A DNA stretch of 64,000 nucleotides from Marinagarivorans sp. (GCA_028281865.1 JANQJB010000082.1:1-64000); one strand, 5' to 3'; shown: positions 9,242-18,275, numbered from the stretch's first letter. Made by a program: numbers and translations. The notes: a model not told the origin generated them from the letters alone.

Positions 9242-9374
9242 AATTTCTCCTGTCAATAAAACAATCATTTTCAACGTATTTGGTTTCAATTAATTGAGAG
9301 CATAAAGCTCCTAAACATCTGATTTTTTGAATCGCCTTTGCTTCAATATCCTGCAGCTATTTAGTCGGGTCGAA

Positions 9375-9830
9375 CTATTGAAGAACTAAATCTGGGCCGC
9401 CTAGACAATCATCATCAGATGGGCAAAGTGATACTGAGCCAATTACACCTCCTTCACGACAACGAATCTGAATGTCTTGCTGTAAGGTATAAGCCAGCAT
9501 CAATATACCGTAGATACTTTTTGTTCGTTCAAGGTAATACTGAACTTTCGCGGCACTTTCATTTTCGCCCGATGTATAATTACTATTAATTGAGGGATTG
9601 GAAATCAATTTAATTCGCTTATAGCGTAAGTTACCTCCAGTGGGAATGGGAACACCACAATCGGTGTCGCCATCAAAATTCCCATTTTCGAGATCTAATG
9701 TTACATATATTTCATAGCCACCGGATCCTTCGGTTGCCCAAGAACTTAGCCCCGTCACCTTTCCACGATAGATCGCGTGTGATGAGCAAGATAGTATTAA
9801 TAAAATAAAAGTTATAACAACTTTTTTCAT
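9375..9830 (-). CDS. Small secreted protein, RHS-island family member 2
   Basis: The 151-residue product has a signal peptide ending near SSHA, then YRGKVTGLSSW, a Cys in GDTDCGVPIP, the block YGILMLAYTLQQDIQIRCRE, and a longer C-terminus with two extra Cys (SLCPSDDDCLGGPD). AAGGA lies eight bases before the chosen ATG; another ATG two codons upstream is too close to it. The layout parallels the neighbour at 8837-9241 and the protein at 15762-16154. It lies between candidate immunity genes and the next RHS unit on the same strand. Function unknown. Confidence 0.72.
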   Translation of the reverse strand: MKKVVITFILLILSCSSHAIYRGKVTGLSSWATEGSGGYEIYVTLDLENGNFDGDTDCGVPIPTGGNLRYKRIKLISNPSINSNYTSGENESAAKVQYYLERTKSIYGILMLAYTLQQDIQIRCREGGVIGSVSLCPSDDDCLGGPDLVLQ

Positions 9831-9951
9831 AACCATTATCCTTAAACTCAAATTTAACAATAAGACTCAATCACTCAACCGCATTTATCTATCCATTAGT
9901 TAAAATTTTGATGAGTTTTTCCGTCTCAGCTTCTCTCTGAAAAGCAAGCGA

Positions 9952-10218
9952 TCACGTGAATAAAGTCCATAGCCCATCATATAACTCTTTAAAATCCGTT
10001 ATGTGTATTCCTTTTAATCCTGGATCCAGACTCTGCAAATAATCATCAAATTCTTGCATAGCTTTAATGAATTGCTTCTCTGTCCAATTAAATGTATCAG
10101 TGTTAGTGACGAATCCAGGGCACCCATTTTCCTTGGAAAATTTTTCAAAAAACTGATCAAATTTGCTGATTTTTTCCCAGCAAGCCTTATCAGCCTTTAA
10201 GGGATTAGTCCCAGTCAT
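9952..10218 (-). CDS. Small hypothetical protein, candidate immunity or accessory protein
   Basis: An 88-residue cytoplasmic-looking product without signal peptide, starting MTGTNPLKADKACWEKI and containing CPGFVTNTDTFNWTEKQF. It follows the HEAT-type gene on the same strand by about 30 bases. The frame stays open further upstream, overlapping that gene by 46 bases, but the chosen ATG removes the overlap and has a weak GAAGAA before it. Its position after an RHS tip and a HEAT protein suggests an immunity or orphan immunity gene. I do not recognise the family. Confidence 0.55.
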   Translation of the reverse strand: MTGTNPLKADKACWEKISKFDQFFEKFSKENGCPGFVTNTDTFNWTEKQFIKAMQEFDDYLQSLDPGLKGIHITDFKELYDGLWTLFT

Positions 10219-10247
10219 TTCTTCAATTTTTACAGTGCGTGCCTTTG

Positions 10248-10649
10248 TTATTCTGATCCAAAACCAAGTCTTTCCATTGCTGATTGAGCACACAATCTAA
10301 CACCATCATTAGGATCTTTACTCAATTTTTCCAGCAACTGTTTTGATTCTAGTTTATTGGCTTCAAAAGCCGGAAATAGCGCCATTAATGCGTTAAAACG
10401 TACATCAGGTGCCCGATGCGTGGTTAAACCGTATAGTCGCGACAATATCGAATTGCTGTTATAGAGTTCAAACTGAAGTTCACTAAGTATCCATGCACCA
10501 ATTGATACCAATTTAGAATTTTGAGAAATCAACAAGTCTTCAATATTTTGGATATCACAGCCATTTCTAAATCGATCAACAATCTTGTTTAACTCTTCAC
10601 CATTATCGTCACTTTTACCCAACAGGCTTAAAACTTCATTTTCTATCAT
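10248..10649 (-). CDS. HEAT-like protein, candidate immunity protein for the RHS tip
   Basis: The 133-residue product is predicted to be mostly helical, with HEAT-like pairs (SIGAWILSELQ; APDVRFNALMALFPAF; PNDGVRLCAQSAMERLGF) and no signal peptide. Its ATG lies three bases after the stop of the RHS-core/toxin gene, so translation is probably coupled. Small HEAT proteins directly behind RHS tips are a common form of cognate immunity. Binding to the preceding tip domain is inference from position and fold. Confidence 0.65.
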   Translation of the reverse strand: MIENEVLSLLGKSDDNGEELNKIVDRFRNGCDIQNIEDLLISQNSKLVSIGAWILSELQFELYNSNSILSRLYGLTTHRAPDVRFNALMALFPAFEANKLESKQLLEKLSKDPNDGVRLCAQSAMERLGFGSE

Positions 10650-10652
10650 TTT

Positions 10653-11537
10653 CTATGATTTTCTATTTTTCAATGCCTTTTTAAGTGATTTAAGAAAAGA
10701 TTCCTCTTGGGAAATTCTACGAGCATGTGCCTTCCTCTGGGTTTCTGAACCTCCTCCCAGACTATCAAATGCTCTTAATTCCGCCTTTCGAGAAATAATA
10801 CTAGCTTCATAATCCGTAATTGCATCACGAATTTGCTCCTTTGTCCAATTGCCAGGCACTCCATTTTTTAGAATCTCATCAGCAATTTTTGGCCCAAAGG
10901 GTGAACTTTTTTGTTTAGGGGGAGGAACTTTTTTCTTTGTAATTCCATCTACAATGTCATCGACATTACGACTAACACGGGTAACCCCTAACAATCCAAT
11001 TGCTTGAACTCCAGCTTCTCCAGCAACTTCTCTTGCTCTTTTTTTTACGGCATCCTGCTGTCGCCCCCGCAAATTATCCGTAACGTCTTTAGGCTCATTT
11101 CCATCCGGATCTATATAACGATAAGGATTATTATTTGCGTAAGCATACCGATTAAAACTAGAGGGATTCGATTCTAAAAATCCCACTTCGTCAACAGATA
11201 AAAAACGACCAACTATAGGATTATATGAACGCGCCTGCATATACACCAAACCAAAGCGCGGGTTTTCTACATGGCCGGTATAACCAATCCGTTTGTTAAA
11301 ATCTTCGTTTTTAAAACGTTCTCCGTAAGGAGTATAAGTTTCACGCCACAGAAAATTTCCATTTATATCCGTGGCTGCAACGGGAGACCCAACAAGGTCA
11401 TTGTGATAAAACGCAACCGATTCGTGTTCACCAAGGTTGAGAGGCTCAATTTCTGCGAGCTCCGCAAAACTCGAAATAGAAAATAGTTGGCTACCTAAAT
11501 AAACCAGTACGGCAACCAAATGTTGTAAATTTTTCAT
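10653..11537 (-). CDS. Stand-alone secreted RHS core with C-terminal toxin-like domain
   Basis: The 294-residue product has its own signal peptide (about 1-25, ending ISSFA) and a good ribosome-binding site (GAAGGAAG). Residues about 43-148 are an RHS core (HNDLVGSPVAATD ... TYTPYGERF ... YMQARSYNPIVGRFLSVDE ... NRYAYANNNPYRYIDPDG). Residues 150-294 are a basic tip with NGVPGNWTKEQIRDAITDYE and a final HARRISQEESFLKSLKKAL. Such Trp-then-HxxRIxxE helices resemble tips I have seen at the ends of polymorphic toxins, but I cannot name a family or activity. Normally this core is fused to RHS repeats; here it is a separate gene 29 bases after one that lacks it. HEAT-type candidate immunity follows at once. 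Confidence 0.8.
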   Translation of the reverse strand: MKNLQHLVAVLVYLGSQLFSISSFAELAEIEPLNLGEHESVAFYHNDLVGSPVAATDINGNFLWRETYTPYGERFKNEDFNKRIGYTGHVENPRFGLVYMQARSYNPIVGRFLSVDEVGFLESNPSSFNRYAYANNNPYRYIDPDGNEPKDVTDNLRGRQQDAVKKRAREVAGEAGVQAIGLLGVTRVSRNVDDIVDGITKKKVPPPKQKSSPFGPKIADEILKNGVPGNWTKEQIRDAITDYEASIISRKAELRAFDSLGGGSETQRKAHARRISQEESFLKSLKKALKNRKS

Positions 11538-11566
11538 CTTTAGACTTCCTTCAATTTAGTTGCAAG

Positions 11567-14500
11567 CTACAATATTGTATGAATTACGGGCACGATTATT
11601 TTATTTTTATCTAATATAGATCCATGCTCTTCATTATCGGGCACTCCATCTCCGTCGGTATCAGTTTTGTTTGGATTGGTACCTATTGTATACTCTTCAA
11701 AATTTGATAAGCCGTCACCATCGCTATCAACACTGGCATCGTCTTCAATGATTTTTAAACTATGAACATATTCGTAGGAATCGGGCATGCCATCTTCATC
11801 AGTATCAGATTTAAATAGCATCGACTGTAAACGATACTCTTCAATATTCGTTAAACCGTCGTCATCGAAATCGTCGTTGGCATCATTGACACCTACTGTC
11901 ATTCCTATATTACGTTCTATACAATCTGGTATACCATCGGAGTCATTATCAACATCGGTGCATACTCTTCGCTCAGCCACAAGCTTTGTGCCGAGATAAA
12001 AATTAGCAAAAGCTGCTTCTTCATGCGGTCCACCTTGATTATCAATAAATCGGAAATTGGAGTACAACATATTGCCACCAATTCCGTAAGCGTAAAATTG
12101 CTCGGTAAGACCTAAAGCATTTTCGTGACTGGAATGCACTCGACGACCATTTGCATCGTAATAGTACCTTGTTGGATATGGTGTACTATCAAATGCCGCA
12201 TGAATACGCCCATCAGAGCTATACTCGTAATGATTCTGGCCGTCAGTACGTATTGACCCCCAATCGTCATATTGAAAAGTATAAGACTGCACTCCACTCA
12301 CACTTTCAAGGCGGTTGGATAAGGGGTTATAACTATAAGTTGAAGTATTTCCAGATAGAGTTTTAGAGGTAATGTTATTGACATCGTCATAAATAAACTT
12401 CCCCGAACCCCACAAGCCGCTTGTGGTATAAAGCCGCCCTACACCGTCATAGCTTAAACTCGTCTTTGCCACGCTAAATTTATCGGTAATAGTTTTTAAA
12501 TTTCTATTTTTATAATAATCATAATCGAGATTAATGAGTTCTTTTTGCTGTAGTTTTACAACGTGGGTGTCAATATCATTTCGTGCAGTCTCAGAAAACG
12601 TACTGACCAGTCCCGCGGCATCTCTATAGCTTTTAACAACACCTGAATCGTAGTACTCAATATCGGATATGTATGCACCTACAGTGGTCGATCGGCCAAG
12701 TTCATCTGGAGAATAAACTATTGTCTCTCCGTGCGGATATTGAATACTGTGAAGATAGTCATTCTTGCTATAATCGTAATCAAATTCGAGAGGGGTATCG
12801 ATAAAACCACTAATAACAGTAGCTGTATCTAAATTACCATTATCATCGCGCACATATGTCCACCTTGTATTGGCAGTCTCGGAAATGGATAACTCTTCAA
12901 AAATATCGTATTTAAAAGTTAAGTGTCCACCTTTGTTTGAATTTCCCCAATATAATTTAGAGGTTAGCTTGCTAAATTCATCGTAGCCATAATATTCAAC
13001 TACTGCACCATTAATAGATTTAGATTTCACATTGCCACGCTGATCTCGGGTATATTTTATTTCTCCAATTTCGGGCAGGTCGATAATCTCTAGCTGTGTA
13101 GGCCGGTCAGAAAAATAGTTATATATCTGTTTTAACTCACCCTGTTGCACTTCTTCGATAAAACCTAAAATATTTTTCTTTATTGTGGTTGTAACAGACA
13201 TAGAACCATCAGCCCCGGATACTGCATCTATCGGCTGTTCAATCTTAACTAAATAACGGTCATCTGGATCTCCATAGGCATCGTAATGATAGGTTTGTGT
13301 ATGCTTTTCCTCATCTTCTATTTTTATTTGGTTTTTCCCGCTGACATATGTAGTATCAATTACAGAGTTATCCGGGTTTGTGATCTTCTCAACCCTACCC
13401 AATACATCAAATTCGTAGGTCGTTTTAAAACCTCCAGGCGCTAGTACATAGTCCATTTGACCGAGAGAATTATAAGTAGTTGAAGTTATGATAGACTTGT
13501 CGCCGCTGCTTAAAGATTTACTTTTAATTTTTCCGAATCCATCAAATTTTTGAACTTCAATGATTGTTGCACTTCCTGGACCACCATCCCCAACTGAACC
13601 TCTCGTTTTAGTGATTTTATAGCCCTGAGTTCCTGCGTCGTAGCTTATGTTTATGTCGTTATCACCCGATATTGGTGTATTGATGTCAGTTAAGCGATTT
13701 AAGTCATCATAATCGTAAGTAGTTTTGATTTTTCTTCCATCTTTTTCTATTTCTTCCCAGTCAATATTACCTCGATTATCCACTCCTCTGGTTAGCTTTT
13801 TTGACTCATACGTAACTAGCTTTGCTACTCCCAACTCGTAATTGTTATATTCTATTTTGTGCCCATCAGGACCGGTATAGGATTTAAGTTCGCCATTTGA
13901 GTGGTAAGTATAGCCATGCTCAACGCCGTGTATAACTTCCGTCTTTACTTGTCCATTCGCATAATAAGTACGATCTATATCCTTTTTAATTCCACTTAAA
14001 CCAAAACCGTCAATCGTTTCGTCTGCGAGCTGATGTAAAATCCAGTAATTATTATCGTCGACGAAATAGGTATAATGGATTGTCCTTTTTTTACTTGGTT
14101 CAATACTATCGTAATCGACTATTTCTTTAACATTTCCGAAAAAATCACGACTTTTTATTTCTGTAGTATAAGTAACGCCGTCTCTAACAATTGCTTTTTT
14201 TGTTAGCACTGGCGTAACTGTACTGCTGTTATATGCGGGTGGAAAAGAGCGAAATTCATCCTGAGCAGAAACGGGTAACGGCGCCCAATCGTAAGTTTCT
14301 TTCTGGATTAAGTTAGTTGTGCCAGAACAACTTGCTCCTGAATAGGTATTTTTAACTCTCAAATTCCCTCGTCGCCAAAGCTGTCCTTTATCGCTCTGAG
14401 AACCGTCGTGAATATATTCGATACAACGCTTTAGATGCGAAACTGTTGTTCTATCTCTGATTGTATTTTGATCATAATCAAACGTCCACGTCGCGCTCTC

Positions 14501-15685
14501 AACCGAGCCGGATACCGCCTTTTTCTTTACTACTGTAATAAAATTTTGGGCACCTGAATTCCCCGTTATATTTTCCCCGCCATAAACATAATTTGTTTTT
14601 GCGTGACCAGGCGTAAGGACATTTTTCAACGAATATAAACCGCGATTACCCCCGTCGGTAAATTCGCTTTCCTTTTCATAATATTCGTATTGATGTTTCA
14701 ATTCACCATCGATATCAGCGGACTTTAGGAAAAAAATAGATTTTGATGTAAACGTGCTTTCTTCATGTGGAGTATCCTCGGGCGTGTATGTTATTTTTGC
14801 ACTACCGATGCTGATTGAATCCAACCATAAATTAGCAGGATTATCGTCACTACTGACGCTTCCTAACGTCTGATTTTCATAATTAAAAACTACTTTTCTA
14901 TTATCGTTTGACGTAATTTCGGTTAAGACGCGATAAGTCGTTTCATTAGATTGATTTTTTTCCAAATCTTTATACGTAAATTTTAACCAGTTTCCGTACC
15001 GGTCCTTTATTTTACTAACCAAATACGCATTTTGGTTATATCTGTTTGGCCCCCAATGTGCAAAATAGTAGGAGACACCATTTGGTGCATCCACCTTTAA
15101 ACCCACTTCAACCGTTTCAGCTCTTCCATTACCGCTTATCATTCCTTCCGAACTGATTTGCGACGAAGTCAAACAACTTGCGCGCCAAAAATCTTTTGTA
15201 ATTAATCCAACATCGCTGTCTCTATCGAACAATACTTTTCTTGTACCATCTTGAAGCTCTAATACCGGGTTTAAATCAGCTTTTACATTGCTGATTCCAC
15301 TACAATCATCATCTAGAGTGGTATCAGTATTGGCATAAGTCCAAACACGTCCAAAATGTAAATCCCACCCAATTCCAATAAAAGATCTAGCTTCACTTGA
15401 TTGACTTTCGTTTGTGATATGTAAATTGCTATAGTATCGTTGAATGACGATATCTAACCCGGCCGTACCAGGGTAAACATAGTCAGTTTGTAAAATCTTT
15501 AGTGCGCCCGTAAATGGGTCAACACTCTCTCCCGTAAGACCTCCTTGATAATCTCTTAAGTCGCTGAAACCAGGGGCATTATAATCACCGGGAATTGCTT
15601 CGTTGACATCGGCATTGGCTACGAAAAATGGCACAAATAAAGTACAGGTTAATAGCAAAGTTATTGCTCGACTGGCCCACCACAT
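11567..15685 (-). CDS. Secreted RHS-repeat shell protein ending in thrombospondin-3-like calcium repeats
   Basis: The 1372-residue product has a signal peptide (about 1-25), an N-terminal RHS-associated region (SVDPFTGALKILQTDYVYPG, GIGWDLHFGRVW) and many YD/RHS repeats (for example YDDLNRLTDI, YDELGR-like motifs). It stops short of the RHS core: after YLGTKLVAERR, where the core usually begins, it carries about 120 residues of acidic DxDxDG repeats (DNDSDGIPDCIE, DDFDDDGLTNIEEY, DTDEDGMPDSYEY, DSDGDGLSNFEEY, DTDGDGVPDNEEHG) like thrombospondin type 3 calcium-binding repeats. The missing core is encoded by the next gene. AGGTGGA precedes the ATG. It may form a calcium-stabilised shell that works with the separate core; that is inference. 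Confidence 0.85.
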   Translation of the reverse strand: MWWASRAITLLLTCTLFVPFFVANADVNEAIPGDYNAPGFSDLRDYQGGLTGESVDPFTGALKILQTDYVYPGTAGLDIVIQRYYSNLHITNESQSSEARSFIGIGWDLHFGRVWTYANTDTTLDDDCSGISNVKADLNPVLELQDGTRKVLFDRDSDVGLITKDFWRASCLTSSQISSEGMISGNGRAETVEVGLKVDAPNGVSYYFAHWGPNRYNQNAYLVSKIKDRYGNWLKFTYKDLEKNQSNETTYRVLTEITSNDNRKVVFNYENQTLGSVSSDDNPANLWLDSISIGSAKITYTPEDTPHEESTFTSKSIFFLKSADIDGELKHQYEYYEKESEFTDGGNRGLYSLKNVLTPGHAKTNYVYGGENITGNSGAQNFITVVKKKAVSGSVESATWTFDYDQNTIRDRTTVSHLKRCIEYIHDGSQSDKGQLWRRGNLRVKNTYSGASCSGTTNLIQKETYDWAPLPVSAQDEFRSFPPAYNSSTVTPVLTKKAIVRDGVTYTTEIKSRDFFGNVKEIVDYDSIEPSKKRTIHYTYFVDDNNYWILHQLADETIDGFGLSGIKKDIDRTYYANGQVKTEVIHGVEHGYTYHSNGELKSYTGPDGHKIEYNNYELGVAKLVTYESKKLTRGVDNRGNIDWEEIEKDGRKIKTTYDYDDLNRLTDINTPISGDNDINISYDAGTQGYKITKTRGSVGDGGPGSATIIEVQKFDGFGKIKSKSLSSGDKSIITSTTYNSLGQMDYVLAPGGFKTTYEFDVLGRVEKITNPDNSVIDTTYVSGKNQIKIEDEEKHTQTYHYDAYGDPDDRYLVKIEQPIDAVSGADGSMSVTTTIKKNILGFIEEVQQGELKQIYNYFSDRPTQLEIIDLPEIGEIKYTRDQRGNVKSKSINGAVVEYYGYDEFSKLTSKLYWGNSNKGGHLTFKYDIFEELSISETANTRWTYVRDDNGNLDTATVISGFIDTPLEFDYDYSKNDYLHSIQYPHGETIVYSPDELGRSTTVGAYISDIEYYDSGVVKSYRDAAGLVSTFSETARNDIDTHVVKLQQKELINLDYDYYKNRNLKTITDKFSVAKTSLSYDGVGRLYTTSGLWGSGKFIYDDVNNITSKTLSGNTSTYSYNPLSNRLESVSGVQSYTFQYDDWGSIRTDGQNHYEYSSDGRIHAAFDSTPYPTRYYYDANGRRVHSSHENALGLTEQFYAYGIGGNMLYSNFRFIDNQGGPHEEAAFANFYLGTKLVAERRVCTDVDNDSDGIPDCIERNIGMTVGVNDANDDFDDDGLTNIEEYRLQSMLFKSDTDEDGMPDSYEYVHSLKIIEDDASVDSDGDGLSNFEEYTIGTNPNKTDTDGDGVPDNEEHGSILDKNKIIVPVIHTIL

Positions 15686-15761
15686 AACATTCCACCTTTT
15701 TTGTAAATGACGATTATACGCTTAGATAAACGCCAAGAATTTTTCCAAAATTTTATTGAGA

Positions 15762-16154
15762 TCAAAGAAGTTCTATTGAGGAAACTTTATGAGATTCAGC
15801 ATCACATCTAAACTCAACTTCCATGTCAGTCATTTTTGCTGCCAGTGCTATCGCAAATATCTTGTTATCTTTATGGTAAAAAGACTCTAAAAAAGTTGAC
15901 GCATATTCAGCAGCCAGGCCTGCAGCTTCCGCATCTTCAGCAATGTCTACTAACGCACCACCATCAATTAAATAGTAGTAGTACAAAATATTCGTGGAAT
16001 ATTGATGGCAATTGCTACTACTAAACCCATCAGCACTAACCTGAAATTCAATATAGCTGCGATCGCTTCTTACAACTATGGACTCGATTTTTCCCTTGTA
16101 AGAAAGAGCTTGACCGGAAATAAAAAATAAGAGAATAAAAGAGAGGGCCTTCAT
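15762..16154 (-). CDS. Small secreted protein, RHS-island family member 3
   Basis: The 130-residue product has a signal peptide ending near ALS, then YKGKIESIVV, a Cys in SSNCHQYS, the block FAIALAAKMTDMEVEFRCDA, and a final VSSIELL. This is the same plan as the proteins at 8837-9241 and 9375-9830. I chose the ATG that follows AAGGA at proper spacing rather than one 14 codons upstream. It lies 76 bases before the RHS shell gene on the same strand and is probably co-transcribed with it. Function unknown. Confidence 0.75.
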   Translation of the reverse strand: MKALSFILLFFISGQALSYKGKIESIVVRSDRSYIEFQVSADGFSSSNCHQYSTNILYYYYLIDGGALVDIAEDAEAAGLAAEYASTFLESFYHKDNKIFAIALAAKMTDMEVEFRCDAESHKVSSIELL

Positions 16155-16885
16155 ACATTTTCCTTTAAAATACTTAAATTCGCTAAAAAAATACACTGGA
16201 GTTCAAGTGCTTTTCGATTTGGAAACGTTTAAAAACACGTCCAAACATAAAAATTATTTGGAATTGCAAAAAAAACAATTAATTATAACGAGAAAGCCAG
16301 ATCGCCTCATCATTATTCAAAATAATTTCCGGATACGTTAGCGTTAAAATTTTAACTTTTTATGACAGCCAAGATATTTTTTGCTACAGCCATAAAATAA
16401 ATTTAAAGCCGTTATTGATTGAAGGCGATTTTTATTTAAAACACTTTATATTTCTTAAATTTATTTAGCTGGCCGCATCAAACCTATGTTAATTTAAAAT
16501 AGCGAATTAAATAATTAATGAATCGAGAGTTTGACTAGAACTTAATTGCTTCTTGAGATTCCATACAACAACAGACATCAATATAAATTAATGTCGTCGT
16601 CCTCGACGCTTTTAAGAAAATGTCTTGATAACAGATGGTGATTTTTTATATGTTTTATTAATAGCTCAATAACCGTTGCTTATATTCGGCAACGTATCGC
16701 CTTCACTTCTTTTACGAATGTTCGGTACTGTGTAACCCCCTTGTGCTTCGCTTCGCGGTTTTTTGTTTAGCTTACATAAATTAACCCAAACCTCCTATCG
16801 ATATAAAATTTTAATCCAACAAGCCTTGAGCCAATAGAAATCCAATAATGAAATAGCGGAACTTAACTAATCAATTAATAAGCGG
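16155..16885. other. AT-rich intergenic region without recognisable gene
   Basis: About 730 bases between the small secreted protein gene and the repeat next to the AraC gene. No reading frame with coding character was seen on either strand. Near 16736-16770 there is a CCCC-rich stretch with repeated GCTTCGC and a following T run, too imperfect to call a terminator. The promoter of the minus-strand RHS operon should lie in the part nearest 16155. Confidence 0.5.
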
Positions 16886-17020
16886 GCAACGGCGATCATA
16901 TTTCCAGAACGCAATTAAACATCAAAAAAAATCCAGATTCTTACCCTAGCGCGACAATAACCGTGCCCAAACTGACAATTTTTGGCCCAAAAGAGCAAAC
17001 AAGCTATTGAGAGCTTGATA
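16886..17020. repeat. Dispersed repeat, copy D (downstream of the intact AraC gene)
   Basis: It matches copies A and C (core GGCGATCATATTTCCAGAAC). In this copy and in copy A the match continues into the 3' end of the AraC-type gene, indicating that the ancestral unit was AraC gene, repeat, RHS gene. Confidence 0.75.
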
Positions 17021-17029
17021 GAGCCAATC

Positions 17030-18124
17030 CTAAACATCGTTGCTGCCGTGGCGCAATTGCTGAGGCGAACAGGAGAACCAGCGTTTGAACGCGCGGCTGA
17101 ATGCGGCCGGGTTTGAGAAGCCAACCGAATAGGCAATGCTCGCAAAGCTCTGGTTGCTTGAGGTGACGAGCATTAGTGCTTTATTTTTACGCGCGTTGTC
17201 CAGCTCTGCGGTAAAACTGGTGTTGGCTGCAGTCAAACGGCGTTGCAACGTTCTAGGTGATATTTTAAGCGCATCACTTAACGCGTCGAGTGTGAAATCT
17301 GAATAGTCGTCTAACTGGCTCAGGTGTTGGCGCAGCTTAACAAACCAGGTTGCGGTGCCTTTTAACGCTTCGTATTCTTTATCAAGTAAACTGACAAAAT
17401 GAGCATTCATGCCGGGATGAGCATAGGTTGAAACGTTATCGAGGATATCTCGCTTCACCACTAATGCATTTTCGAATTGATTAAAGCGTATTTGAACACC
17501 GAATTCGCGTTCCAAGTTAGGGCCAGTATTTGGCTTATCGCACTTAAAATGATAGCGGCTGACGATCGGCTCTCGAATGCCTGCTATGGTGTTTATTGCC
17601 TGCCCAATACCGAGTATATTTGCGATATTCGCTGCACTTTCAGCTTTTGTTTTTGCTAATCTATTCCAAACAAAACTCACTTCACGGCCATCGTCACGCT
17701 TGTCCCAGTAACCCTTATTGGTGAGGATGAAATAGCGATTGAGTATCTGAGTAATACCTTCATAGACACTAGCAGCCGTCATCCCCATATAAGCTAAGGG
17801 GCCATAGGATTCAGTGGGATATGTTCTCACAGCCTCTAACGACAGGCGTGTTTCAGTGTCTCTGTCGCTCATGCATTGCCAAAGAGCGGTATGCACATGA
17901 TAGGGCAAATGTTTCAAACTGCTTGAAACTACGCTATCTTTTTCTTCCTCGGAGCTAACGATGGCATTAGTGATGATATTAGGGAGGCCAGCTGTGCGAC
18001 AAACCTCTTGTGGGTCCATACCGCAGGCTTCTATCGCAATCGATATTCTCTGTACAGCTTGGAGATGAATGTAGTAGTCGGACATCTTAGGCTTTAATCC
18101 ATTTGCCAGAACTTGCTTAGGCAT
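17030..18124 (-). CDS. AraC-family transcriptional regulator with Arabinose_bd-type N-terminal domain
   Basis: The 364-residue product has an N-terminal effector domain of the OruR/ArgR-type AraC subfamily (about 20-210; features include YGPLAYMGMTAASVYEGI) and a C-terminal AraC helix-turn-helix pair (about 280-355; LSDALKISPRTLQRRL ... SFASIAYSVGFSNPAAFSRAFKRWF). It is a DNA-binding regulator, probably effector responsive; the ligand is unknown. The first ATG has no clear ribosome-binding site and a Met at residue 14 (MSDYYIHLQ) is an alternative start. It is divergent from cryptochrome-DASH, with a perfect 20-bp palindrome between them, and its locus has a deleted twin at 421-725 next to an RHS gene. 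It could regulate the RHS island, the photolyase cluster, itself, or several of these. Confidence 0.88.
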   Translation of the reverse strand: MPKQVLANGLKPKMSDYYIHLQAVQRISIAIEACGMDPQEVCRTAGLPNIITNAIVSSEEEKDSVVSSSLKHLPYHVHTALWQCMSDRDTETRLSLEAVRTYPTESYGPLAYMGMTAASVYEGITQILNRYFILTNKGYWDKRDDGREVSFVWNRLAKTKAESAANIANILGIGQAINTIAGIREPIVSRYHFKCDKPNTGPNLEREFGVQIRFNQFENALVVKRDILDNVSTYAHPGMNAHFVSLLDKEYEALKGTATWFVKLRQHLSQLDDYSDFTLDALSDALKISPRTLQRRLTAANTSFTAELDNARKNKALMLVTSSNQSFASIAYSVGFSNPAAFSRAFKRWFSCSPQQLRHGSNDV

Positions 18125-18134
18125 TGTGTTTTAT

Positions 18135-18275
18135 CTTGTTTATAGGCCGCATCGATTTATCGTCAAATTTGAACGCTAATCACCCCACGTCAAGATATCA
18201 AAAAGAGGGATCATCGATAACTACAAGATCTTGTAGTTTGTGTAAATATAGTCCTACGATGACGTACGGGCTGTC
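18135..18275. promoter_or_regulatory. Duplicated AraC upstream region in a divergent promoter
   Basis: The segment separates the AraC gene (minus) from cryptochrome-DASH (plus) and matches 585-725 over its length. The best conserved element is the 20-bp palindrome listed separately. I could not identify convincing -35/-10 pairs. Confidence 0.55.
18219..18238. promoter_or_regulatory. Perfect 20-bp palindrome between araC-type gene and cryptochrome
   Basis: AACTACAAGATCTTGTAGTT is fully symmetric and lies about 95 bases upstream of the AraC start and about 72 bases upstream of the cryptochrome start. The identical palindrome is kept at 664-683 in the decayed copy. A dimeric regulator is the likely binder; AraC proteins usually prefer direct repeats, so another regulator is possible. 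Confidence 0.6.

Noticed and set aside
10653-11566. Split RHS as a sequencing frameshift
   Set aside because: The downstream gene has its own signal peptide and a good ribosome-binding site, and the upstream gene ends in an extra calcium-repeat domain, so a simple frameshift does not explain it.
284-16900. Dispersed repeats as integron attC sites
   Set aside because: One arm resembles RYYYAAC but no matching GTTRRRY arm or integrase is seen.
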